The notes below the pieces were generated by a model, which made no database searches, had not been told where the DNA came from, and saw nothing but the letters and a program-made list of their open reading frames with translations. This document shows, in pieces, positions 12,501 through 24,500 of a stretch of DNA of 64,000 nt. This DNA is from Gorsachius magnificus. Taxonomy: Eukaryota; Chordata; Aves; Pelecaniformes; Ardeidae. The position numbers and the translations under genes were made by a program. The DNA is taken from NCBI GenBank assembly GCA_034008185.1, contig CM067089.1:21464213-21528212 (forward strand), in the 5' to 3' direction. How positions within the stretch are numbered: position 1 is the stretch's first letter; every line of letters starts with the position of its first letter.

Positions 12501-15500
12501 CAGAATGCAACACGCTGTTTTACTGGTTCAATATTTTGTTTTTAGAAGATTGCTAAATATGTATTTTTAAATAAGTCATTATTTAAGTCTTATTAATTTT
12601 CATTTGCATAATTATAGCAGCAGATTATAGTGTGTCAGGTCTTTCACTAACTTGTCAGTCTTTCTTTTTAAAGAAGTAATTACTGCACAAACTATTTTTA
12701 AAAGATAGGATTTGAAGTCAGAGATGCACCTGTTTTTAGGGGAGGTTAAGCATCGAATAACAAATTTCCAAGTAATACCTGAATTTCCAAGTAATACCTG
12801 AATTCACCTCACTGTAAGATCAGCATCCTGTATCATTAGCATGTGCAGGTGGTGTAAAATGTAAGGAACCATAGTTTCCAGGATAAAGCCTTGATTTTAG
12901 GATTGATCTTTAAGTCTTTAATTTGTTTTGTCACAGTCATAACATAGTTCAGTTTGCTTTCGGGCCAAGGTTATTCTCTTGGGTTTTATTCTATGCATGT
13001 ACCTAGCTGAGTAGGATGGGAAATAAGTTACAGTGCCTTGCTACTGATCAAGTGGTGTGTGTTTGAGTCTTGCCCTCGACTCCTGCAGACCCAGCTGTAA
13101 ATGGATACCTGTTTTTTCAGGCTCGCTGCACCTGAGACACCCGTATGAGGCCAGATGCATTGCTTTCTGAGGTGCTTGTTGGCTGGAGAAACAAAAACTT
13201 AACAGATGAGTCCTGTTACACAGAAGATGATGATTTATAAAGTAGCAGGTGTATCCTAGTTTGCCCATCTTCTCTCACAAAGAAAGAAGAGTATATTGTG
13301 TGACAAGGGACCTTGCTTTTGCTATGAAAGTGTAAATGCTTGTAGTGGCCTTGTTTAAATATACCATAGGGGCTTTTAATAAGTGTAGAATGAAAGAGAC
13401 CTGAGATAGATGTAGTGTGTGGGTGTTGCACCGTGACCAGAGATCATGAAAGCAGTGATGACTGAGCCAGCTCCGGCATCTCGGGCTGAGCACGGGCTGG
13501 GCACAGCGTGCTTCTGTGGCAGGGCACCTTTCACAACCAGAGGTCTCTCCGAGTGTGTTGCCTGGCCCAGGTCTGTGCTGGCTGTGCTGGTTCTTGTGCA
13601 GCCCAGCGTGGTGTTGACACATCTGTTATTCTGCTGATTGCATTGTTCCTTCCTGGGTTTCAGGCTTTGCTTTGCAGATCAAGAGAGCTGTAAACCTTTG
13701 TTTGAATTTTGAAATGTGAGCAATGTTTTGCAGTGGTGGGTGAGCAGCACAGCCTATCCAGCACCTGTGGAACATGGGAGAACCAGGTTTAAAGATTCTC
13801 TGTTAGAGGTTATCAACACAAGTCTCCTCCTTGCCAAAACCTATAAGAAGAGTCAGGAAGTTTTTGTTAGTGACGCATAGACTATAGCAACAGAAAAGGG
13901 CTATAATAATAGCCCATCGAGTCCCAACTCTGAGACAATGATCATTTTTATCATATTGATTTCAGAGGCTTGTCTACTAAGTTTTAAATATGCCATGAGC
14001 TTAACTTTATATTTCTGAACTGGTTCAGCTAAATTCTGAATTATTCAGTTATTCTCACCGTGCTTTTATTGGGTCTTACGAATGTGACTGCTGCCACACC
14101 TCTTCTCCAAGTAGGTGGAAGACACTGTCAGAGTAACAGCAAGATGAAAGACCTCATAGAGTACAAAGAGTACTTCAGGGAATGGTCTGGTTTGGCAGAT
14201 GGTGCTCATGTGCATATGCTAGTATGGAAAATAAGTCCCCAAATACTGCCCGAGTTACTGAATTACTGATGGTTCTGTCTTGTGGGGAAAAAAACCCCCA
14301 CAACCAGAAAAAACACACCCCAAAAAAACCCCACCAAGCCTCTAATTTCTTGTCATCATTATAAGTGGAAGGATTAGCTATTATGTGGTAGCTAAATTCT
14401 GACTAGTCTATTCACACACCTCCATCTAATTATTCTAATTACTGTAGCATTGCTCATTTCCTGAGCTATTGTTCTGTGCAGTGTTTGACAGCTGGCAGGT
14501 TCCGCTCCAGAGATGGCTGCATTTGACCTTGGGGCAAACCGTTTCTGTTCTGATTACTGTTTTTCCAAGGATGAGGCTGTGTCACCTCCCTTTCTTGTGT
14601 TTGTCCATAAAGCCACTTTCTTGCAACTAGCCCTTGAATATCTGATGTACAGTGGCATCTGACTCCATATTCTGTGTTTAACCATGAAGGTGATTGCTGT
14701 GCCTACCAAACTCTTGCAACTTGTGACTTGCTTTTTTTCGTTTGTCTGTTTTAATTTCACTGCAGGCTGGAAGTCCAACTTCTATCTCTGCCCCTCATGG
14801 CCTCTCTCGGACTTCTGTTACACCATCCAACCAGGACATCTGCAGGTACAGTGTGTTGTTTGCATGGCTACAGTGAGGGTCGTGCAAGGTTCAAATTAAG
14901 AGAAAACAAAACTGAAAAAGCACGTGTATGAGGAAGTAAGCATACCATATGAAGCATCCCATTTGTTTGACTCAACTGCTGTCTAACACTGCTTCGTTAA
15001 ATCCCACTGACTATTTGGGCCCGCTATGTTTGCCATTCCCACACTAGCCATAATTCTCATTTCTTCACTTTTAATTATATGTGTTCTCTTATGTAATTGT
15101 TTTTTACTTTCTGTGCTTTTATTCCACTGTTCTGCATGCAGTTCCAGTGCAGTGTTTTCTGAGTGTTGTCATCACAGTCCAGTGCAGTCTGCTGTTGTCT
15201 TGAAAAATCCTCACTGCCAGAGCCCTCTGACACAAGGGGTCACTGTGACAGTAATCTGTCAGGACACGTTACATGCAGCAAAGAGAAACTCCCGTGGGCA
15301 GGATCGGGGCCAGGCACTCAGGTCTGCTAAGAATGTAAAGCCCACCCGCACTCTGAAATTCTCCAAGTCCCTCAATGACGTGGACCAGAAGGCGCAGAGC
15401 ACCGGTGAGTGCTTTGACTATGTGGAGCGAACATGCTCAGAAGGCAAATTGACCCCGACTCAAGAGCAGTGTTCAAGGATTAACAGATTTCATCTTAAAG

Positions 15501-18500
15501 AGAGGAAACCGCTGAATCTCAGGCCTCTTTCTTTTAGCAATTCTAAGCACTCCTACATCCCTTCCCTTTCCAACTATTCGAGTGCATCGGGAGGAGCAGA
15601 GAACCACAGCGCTGTACATATCCCCTTGCTGGAGGACAAAGTGGACCATGACAACTCAAGGAGCAAAAAACTGTTGCGTTACCTTTTTTCCTTCTCCCAC
15701 ACCTCCAGCACCAGCAGCCTGCATAAGTTCCATGAACTGGAGAGCTATTCCAGTCACTTCCAAGCTGAAAAATCCTCCAGCGTGCTGGTGGAAAGCACGG
15801 ACTTCTGCTCTGATGATATGGGAGACGATGACGTCTTTGAGGATAGCACCTCAGTGAAACTGAAAACAAAAGAGCAGCGGGCACCGCTCTGTTCAGTTGA
15901 GAAGGACAGTGACCTTGACTGCCCTTCCCCTCTCTCAGACAAATTCCCCCCTCTTTCCCCTGTGTCCACATCGGGAGATACCTGCAGGTTGGTTTATTAG
16001 AGAACCGCCTACCTTCAAGCCCTCCCATGTGCGGTGGCGACCGTTCTGCTTTCCTCTGCCTCTGTGCTGTTTGTGTCTTTTCTTTCACCCTGTCACCTTG
16101 CTTTAATATGTGTGATTTGAAGCATGCAGCCTTCTCTCTGCTGTCCTGCACCCCTCTGATGCACTTAACAAGGCTACTAAACAAAAGAATTCTTTTTGGA
16201 GTCAAATAAATTCTCGCAATTTGTTTCAAGTTTGGGGTCTGGGATGGTATTTTTCTCTTATCAGTGCCCAAACTGGGAATATCATGAGAGAATCAGCTAC
16301 GCATATCGGAGGCCAAGCTGACCATGTCCTAGCTTTTAATGAGCAATGTGTTGTCCTGGCAGTCACTGCTGGTTTGGTCAGAGGGTGGGGAGGCAGGAGG
16401 AAAAGAGACTGTTTGAAAATTGCTTCTGAGATGAGCTCAATATAGCTTAAGATTTTTTTTTTTTTCCCCATCTTTTCCTCATAGTTTGTATCCCACCATG
16501 TTCCTTTTATTTTTAAAAGGCTTTCTGGACGCTTTAGTCGAAAGGGGGATCTGAGCGCTGGGTGTTAGTGAAGGGCCTGTCTGATGTCCATAGTGTGAGG
16601 TCCAAAAAGGATGGGTGTCCTTGTTCCAACTGCAGAGGATTAAGCATGTGCACAGGTGGTGGAAACAGCCAGCTCTGGACTGTCTTCATCATGACTTGTC
16701 TGCAGGACTGCCCTGTCCCAGCTCTAAAATGTGGCTGAGGAGCAGGAGTCACCAAGTCCAGGAGCAAATGTTCCATCCCTCTACCTAGCATTTTACTATC
16801 CTGATCTTTCTCCTCTGTGACAGCACTTTCTGAAGCTGGCTTTGTTGCTACTTGCCAATATTATTTTATTTCCCCACTCATTACCAGCAAAATCTAGTTC
16901 CGTGCTGGCTTGTCATGAACAAGACGCTGTTGTAATCCACCCACTTCTTCATTTCCACTTGCCAGCTATCAGCAAGGTCGCAAGAGGCAAGATGCTACGC
17001 ATCAGTAAGAGATTTCAGTAATTGACAGGGATGGCAGCATGCCAGGATGTACTTCACATATGCTTAGTAACTTATATTCATTCATTGAGCTCCTTACCAT
17101 CCCCCTTTCAATTCATGACCTCTTCCACATGGTTAGAAGGACTTAGTGATGTTTGATGCAACCCAAGGGTTGTGTATAAATTGAAGCTGGAAATCAAATG
17201 CCAGCACCTGGTAGTAACACTATATTGGGTGTCCCTGATGTCTGCACAGTTAGGTTGTGAGGGAAATGGGGAATTCTGCAGAGCTGATGCTTCCTTAGCA
17301 GCTCTTTCAAAGTAAAATTTGGAGAGCAGAACCATTAGTCAGTTTAGAATAGGTGTATTTTGGGGAGATTGAGTGCTGTAGCTTTGCAGTGTGGATCTGT
17401 CTCTTAGCAATTGGCATTATAAATAATCACTTCTCTTGTGCAAAATCGAGACTGTCTAAATTAATTCTTCATGATACTGGGGTGGGCTATTTCACCATTG
17501 GTTTGGGAATTTTATTTTATCTTCTGTTTAGATCATAATCCGTGAGTAGCTACACCTCTGTGCATATTTTGTCTTGGAAGTGCTGTCTGATCTGTTCAAA
17601 TGCTATTTTCAGTTAAGTGCTATTGTTCTAGATGAAGCGTTGTCATTTCTTACCCTGTTTTTTCTTTTGGATACTGCAATTCTGTCAGGCTTTCTGTGTC
17701 CGCCTCGACTGTTAGAAAGCAGCTGCCTAGTTAGCAGTGTCTGTGCTTAATTATTTTGTGCCTGTATATGTGCTTGTGCAGCAATGGAGTTCTTTAGTTT
17801 TAGCTCCTTTATGGAACACATTCCTTTGATATGTATGTCTCAGGATCCTCAATGGACAACCGTGTGTGATCACAGATATTACATGCCTCTTCCACATCCT
17901 TTCTGCTTCCTCTTCTCCTAATGAGCAGCTTTGCTTCTGATTCAGGATATGTCACTGTGAAGGAGATGATGAGAACCCTTTGATTACCCCCTGTCACTGC
18001 ACGGGAAGTCTTCATTTTGTGCACCAAGCCTGCCTGCAGCAATGGATCAAGAGCTCAGATACACGATGCTGTGAACTGTGCAAGTATGAGTTCATCATGG
18101 AGACAAAACTGAAGCCTTTGCGGAAGGTAGGCACAAGACCTGCCTCCCCAAGGAAATGCTTCATTAAACACAGGTCCACTTTGAAAAGAGGCCGGTCTTG
18201 CCCCTGAGCCTGCAGAAACCCCCACATATTTGTGATGTTTCTGTGGCTCCTTAGTAAGTCTGGTCAGTTTTGTATAGGTGAAAAAGGACTTAAATTAACA
18301 CTTAGCCTGGGAAATTCAATATCACTGAGATATTGATAGCTCTGAGAATGAGCTATTGTAGCCCAGCAGCTCTCTGTGTGGAAAAGTACATGCATACGCG
18401 CACACGTACACATATGTATGCAGCAAACTGATTTTTTCTTTTACAGGTACGTTATAGAACTGATACACAAAGGTATTTGCTCTGCAGTTATCCACATTTT

Positions 18501-21500
18501 TTTTAAAACAGGGAGTTTTGTATTACTGTTATCTGCCTTAGTTTGCTGCTCCAAGATCCACATAAGTGGATCTTAAGTTCTCTTGAAAATATGAGAATTT
18601 CAGGTTAAACTTACTTTAAATCACACTTCCTGAGTGTAATTTGGTTATTTTTTTTTTCTTTTTAAAAGAGCAAACCTGTTTTAATGAAAATACTGCAGTG
18701 TAAGTAGAAGGTTCACCAATAAACATGTTTTCATTTTTACCTTTTCTTAGACTGTGAATGACTAGGGTTTAGTACTTCAGGTTGCTAGAACCTGTATTCT
18801 TTTTCTGTAGAAAAGTACCTTTCGTAAATCTGTTGAGTTAAAGTATAGGTACTGAAATGCTACATGTAAGGACAGTTTGCATTTGTATCCTTTTTGTTCT
18901 CCCACATCCTCTGGGCTTTCAATTTCAGTTGGTCCTTAGCATCAGGATTTTGAGATGGAAGTCACTGGTATTCTTAGCACAGACAAACCTTTCCACGTCT
19001 ACCAAAGTGGAAGAGGTTAATAACAATAACCTCAGTCTGGAACTAGAATAAATGAGAAACATTAAATTCAATTATGATGAGCCTAAATCATGTAGGGTGG
19101 GAGGTCTGGACTGCAGCCATCCAAAAGCTGTTATGAGAACTTGTCCAATTCCTAAAAGTGACTCCTAGCAGAAAATAGAGCAGGTTTCAAATACCTCTTA
19201 TTTTTTTAGGGAGATGTACGGTCTGTAAGGAGTGTATCTTGGCATGTCTAGTTGATAGGATGACCTCTGCTTATTACTGTGGTGAATTGTTGCCTTCTGT
19301 TAGAACTGCAGATTTTTCCTTGGTAGCCCCTTGGCACAGAGCATAGTACCTCTGAGCTGCAATATTGGCTGTCATAGGCTCTGTCACCTGCACAGACAAT
19401 ACTTTGCATGGCCCAGCCATAGGACATGAAAGAAATTACTCTAGAGAATCCCATGTAAAAAGAGTTGCTATAGTTGTTAATTGACTGCTGTTTATTCTGT
19501 GCTTTCTCTGCCTGGAGTGGGTAGGAAACGTTTTCTGACTATTTGTGCCCTGTGGAAAAAAGCTGTTGGGCACCTTCAGAAATGAGTCACTTGGCATCAT
19601 TAGTTCTATCTGAACAGGTCGTCTGTGGGAAAGAGACCAGATGCCAGAAGATAGGGACAGAGTCCTAAACAGAAGGAGAAAAAGGAATTTACCTCTCAGA
19701 TATATCTAAAGAGTCTTTTTAGAGGCTCAGCTGCAGCCAGAAGATAAGCTGCCTCTGTATCTTCAACTCAGCCTTTATGGTTTCCTGTCAGTCAGGAGAA
19801 AACAGTCTGGAACTGGTGATTATGAACAGGATGGGACAAATAATAGGGCTTGTGCTTGTCCGTAGGGTGGAAATGGAATTAAACTTCCTCAGCATTTAAA
19901 GTTGTATTGCAGCACTGGGCTATACAAACGCTAAGTTACTGAGGGAAGAGGATGAGAAACAAAACGTGTCATGATTCAAGTGAAGATGAGGGGAGACAAG
20001 AGAGGGATGATCCATTTTAAAAGACGTTAAATCTAAATTTTCTGCTGAATATTTTGGTTTAAAACCAGAACTGCTGACTATTTTCACAGGGAAATGCTGT
20101 GTGCTGTGTCATCAGAATAACGCAGCAGGGACCTACAGATTCTAGTTTCCTCTCTGGGCTAGTGCACAGTTCGCAGAATATGTTCTCTTTTCACTGTGCA
20201 GTCATCTCTCCTGAAGAGATGAGGTGGTGCGGGTTGGTTTGGTGGCTGTGGAGCCAGCGGTTCACAGGACGTGTTGTCCAGTGGAGGAGCTCAAGCTGTG
20301 GAACAGAAAAGAGAAATATATATTAGTCAAAACACAAGTCCTTGGGGCTCTGTAACAGCATTCATAGATAATTTCACATGCTTACTTTTTGACAAAATAA
20401 ATTAATTCATTTATACTTTCTATCAATAGTAAGCACCTTTGTTTAGATGCAAAAGCAATTTTCTGTTTAAAATACATCATCCAAAAGGAATGTTTTGTCC
20501 AGTCTTTTTCTAAGAAGGTTAAAAGCATGTTGTAGCTTTCTAGCATGACACGAGGCTAGCATGTCATTGCTGGAAGTCATCAATTCCTGTGCCATGGTGA
20601 GATTTGGATGCCCACAGAACTGGAGATGGGGCTTGGACTGGCCAAAGAGATTGATTGTTTGGCAAGGCAGAGAGGATCACAAAGTCTCTGTCTCAGGGTT
20701 CAACTGTTCTTGTATGTGTAGCAGTGGAAACTCAGTCACACCAGTCAGGTCATCCTCACTCTTCCATGTTATTTGTCCTTTTCAAAGTCCTCTTTTTCTA
20801 CAAATTATTCTGGGAGACATCAGATGCACCTCTCTAGAAACACATAGGTATATATAAGAAGGTTATGTGCCCAGCATATATTTTGTAGAAGTGTGAGAAA
20901 AGCCCATCTTAACTCTCTGTTCCAAGCAGAGATGCTGAGGGATGTGTATCCCACAGGCAAAAACTTTCAACATATACACAAGGGAAACTGTCAAAAAAAA
21001 TTTTTTTTTAAAAATAAAAAAGCATCTGAGTGTCTCAGGTAAAAAAAAAGCTACTTTTGAACAATTCCTTGCATATTAGAAACATTTATAATAATTGTCT
21101 AGTTTCTTTGTATCTTCCTAAATGATAGCAACCTGACTTTGTGGTTTCTATTTGGGCTGTATAAATATTATTGACAGATGCAGCTCCAGGGATTTAATTT
21201 GCTGCATCCTCTCACTTACAAAAGCTGTCATCCCAGTTCTACTGTATATTCTTAGGGCACGTGTATTTAAGTGCACTTGAAACACTGAAAATAAAATATG
21301 GGTGTCGCTGCTGTAAGTAGTGTTAAATACATGTGAAGACTGAATGAAACCCCCAGAGGTAAGAGGTGAGAACTAAACAGCCTTGAGCTGAGAACTAAAC
21401 AGCCTTGACTGTGCACCGAGGGACTCTAACGGAGCCCAGCGGGACATGTCTTACACGCACTGGTCAATTGGATCGTGTGCCACTTTTATTGCATTTTTTT

Positions 21501-24500
21501 ACCGAATGCCTGCCTGAGCAAGGGTACCCTTTGCCACGCGCGATGCTCAGCTGTGACCATGGGTACCCGCTGCTGAGTGGGGAATGCAGGAGGGAGCAGC
21601 CTTGCTTGTGCTGCATGAGGCCTGGCGCTAGGGCCCCTCAGTGCTGGAGTTGTGCCTGCGTGGGTAAGCGGGGTGCAGCGACGTTGTGCTGAGGCTCCGG
21701 GTGGGAGCTGAGCACTGGAGGTCCCCTCTGGTGCCAGGATGGCTCCTGTCCCAGCAGGGTGAGCTGCCAGCTGTCGCACGTGTTCTCTGGTCAGAGCAGT
21801 AATGCTGTCTGACTTCTACATTCTGGAAACTGGTCTCCTGCCTGGTTTTTGTTCTTATCAATGTTCTCTTTTTATACTCTGTAGTAACTGCAATAAACAC
21901 CTAATCTCTTTCTCTGCTTCTTGGTTTCTTGCCAGTGGGAGAAGCTGCAGATGACGGCCAGTGAGAGGAGGAAGATCATGTGCTCTGTAACATTCCATAT
22001 CATTGCCATCACCTGCGTTGTGTGGTCTCTCTATGTCCTGATCGACAGGACCGCTGAAGAGATTAAACAGGGACAGACTACTGGTATGTTACTTGCTTCT
22101 CTTCCCACTTACTCTCTTGTAATAATTATTTATCCAGAATGCAGAGAGGATGTGGAGCATGAGCATACAGGTAATGTTTACATTAGGCTAGTCAGCTTTA
22201 GTCTGAGTTTGGGTTGATTTAAAAGCACAATTCTAAGATGATTTAGTTAAATCAGTGTAAATTCATCTGTGGGTGCTTTTTAAGTCTATTTCAAATCAAT
22301 TTCATTTGCACTTGTGAAATGCACAGATATGAGAGCTAATCCACTGTAGCCAGACACAAAATTGCACTGCCTTACCTAATTTAGTTTTGAATTGGAACAC
22401 TTACTGAGCAGATAAGGACATAAGCATTTGTTTGCTGCTATTGCTACCTTTTAACTGGGCAAAACCAGAACAGTTTTTAAAAAGAGAAGAAGTAAAAGGA
22501 ACCTAAATCCAAACCTTTGAGGTAAATCAACAGGGTTTTCTTTCTATTCAGTCATCTTTGAGGTGGGTTAGCACAAGTTTCCTGTGAGAGCCATGTCAGA
22601 CTGGAGAAATTTTTATGAGTCGTTGTGCCTGAAACAGAAGAAATTCAGGTCGATCCTTAGGACTCCAGTTTACGCAGCTGAGATGAGGTGCACTGCAGTT
22701 CACGGAGTGGCTGCCGCCCCACTGCAGGGATGTCTTAACGTCTTGAATAGTAGGTTTTCTTTAGTTCGCCAGCTTTAAACTTACCAAACTGAAATCTGTT
22801 TACCTGCGTATGCTGGGCTGCAAACTTGCAGCTGTCCCAGCACTGTTCCTCAGGCAGCTGAGCTGTCCCTGAAGGTGAGGATAGGAGGGACAGGGGATCT
22901 ACCAAGCCTGGGAGCCATTAGAAGGGAAGCTGACCTTGCTCACAGAGCATTGCATGCCAACTAGACATGCAGGTGGAAAACATTTTGCTGGTGATTGAAG
23001 AGCGTCATCTGGGGAGGTAGCTGAGTGTCAATAAACCTGCAAATCCACCGAGCTGTTCGAGTCTCTTCAGAGCAGAATCACACTTCAAACTCAACAGTTC
23101 TGCTGTCAGTTCTCATTAGGGCTGTCATTTGATTGTCCATGAATTCAGTCAGGAAGCTGCTTTGAATGAAACCTTTCTGTCTCTGTTCCACCCAACCCCA
23201 TGTCTTCCATGTACAGTGAAAATTGTTGGCCTTTCAGCGTAAGGTTTCCAGACAATAATGAAAAGCATATGCTTTCAAAGATTTATCATCTCCGGGTTAT
23301 TTTAGCCAATAAATATGTTAGATGAACATGAATAGAAGATATAGCATGAATATTTAGTACATTTTATATTGCCTTCTTTGCTCCCTTCAATTGGATTCTG
23401 AATCCAGGGAGTGCTGTCATGAGCTGGGGGATGTGGGGAGTGTGTGCATACATTCATGTCTGCACAGGGGCAGGCTTATACGATCACTGCCTACAGATGG
23501 CATCAGATAGCTCACCTGTGAATCAGAGGTTCAGGTATTAATCACGGGTGGGATTTCATCAGTAGTCACGCTGCAGTGCCCTTTGTATTTTGGGACTAAA
23601 ATATTTTCATTCCTCCCACACTACCATGCATTTCCAAAAGAACACTGGCCTGTATCTTGGAAGAAACTTTGGAGGCTTGGAAGGCCAAGATTTTATTGCC
23701 TGAGAGCCCTGATAGTGGGTGATTCAGCATGATTTCATATCCATCTTGCAATGCCGCTTATCTTTAAAGAGGACAGAGGCTGGGTGTTTACAGGACCTAT
23801 GTAAGCAGAAGATGTATAAAATGAATAGTCTCTTACTTAAAAGTAGTTGATAGAGATATAACAAGATGCAATGTCTAAAAGTTCAAGCTAGACAAATTCA
23901 GGAAAAGTAATGGTGGTAATTTTTAATCATGTAGGGTAAGCTTGGTAGAATGCTTCAGCATCTCCAACACTTGCAGTTTTGCATCAGAAGAGATGCTCCA
24001 GTTCAACTACAAGTTACTGGGTCTGATGCATATAAAATTGTCTGGTCTGCATAACAAACATGTCAAGCTAGATGGTGAAAATTGTTCCTTTCTGAGTTTA
24101 AAGGCAATGACTCCATGTACTGTGTGATCACAGGGTGCAGCAGACTTTTTGGGTCACTGAGTTGAGTCTTCTGCTATGAAGAGGAAACCAAGACGTAGAA
24201 ACCCTTTCATAATCTGATCCAGTTTTTGTTTAACAACAGGTGTAAAAGGATGCAAACGTATTACTGGCTGTTGCCTTGACTCTGTGATTTTGCTGCGTAA
24301 GGGCTCAGACACAGAGAATCAATTGGTTTTGTTTTTCCTCTGATCTGGGAGAATAAATGTGATATGTGAAGTAGAAGCCTGCATGTGTTTGACTTGAAGG
24401 GGAAAAAAGAAAAGGCCAAACAAGAAAAATGGCGAAATAAGAACAGTTTGCATGGCCCAAACTCTCTGACAGTTTACTTACAGGATGTTTTTGAGCAATC

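Larger units (their letters stand above)
3523..14765 (+). other. MARCHF8: MARCHF8 intron, 11.2 kb
   Basis: Large intron with no recognisable exon. It holds a poly-pyrimidine stretch near 7908-7940, a TA/TG microsatellite near 10728-10832, an A/C-rich low-complexity tract at 14285-14335, and two short tandem duplications (4639-4668, 12763-12800). A 148-codon frame at 8612-9058 has no splice logic and no recognisable motif, so I do not call it. Faint CR1-like wording near 12266 and 13910 is too degraded to annotate. Confidence 0.8.

Noticed and set aside
15026..15141. Open frame extending upstream of the MARCHF8 cassette exon with a Met and a very hydrophobic start, resembling a signal anchor
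   Set aside because: This stretch is the pyrimidine-rich intron before the acceptor at 15141. T/C-rich DNA automatically encodes Leu/Ile/Ser/Phe. The exon border explains it better than an alternative start.
15543..16271. 242-codon minus-strand ORF
   Set aside because: Antisense shadow of the cassette exon and following intron. No domain and no splice logic.
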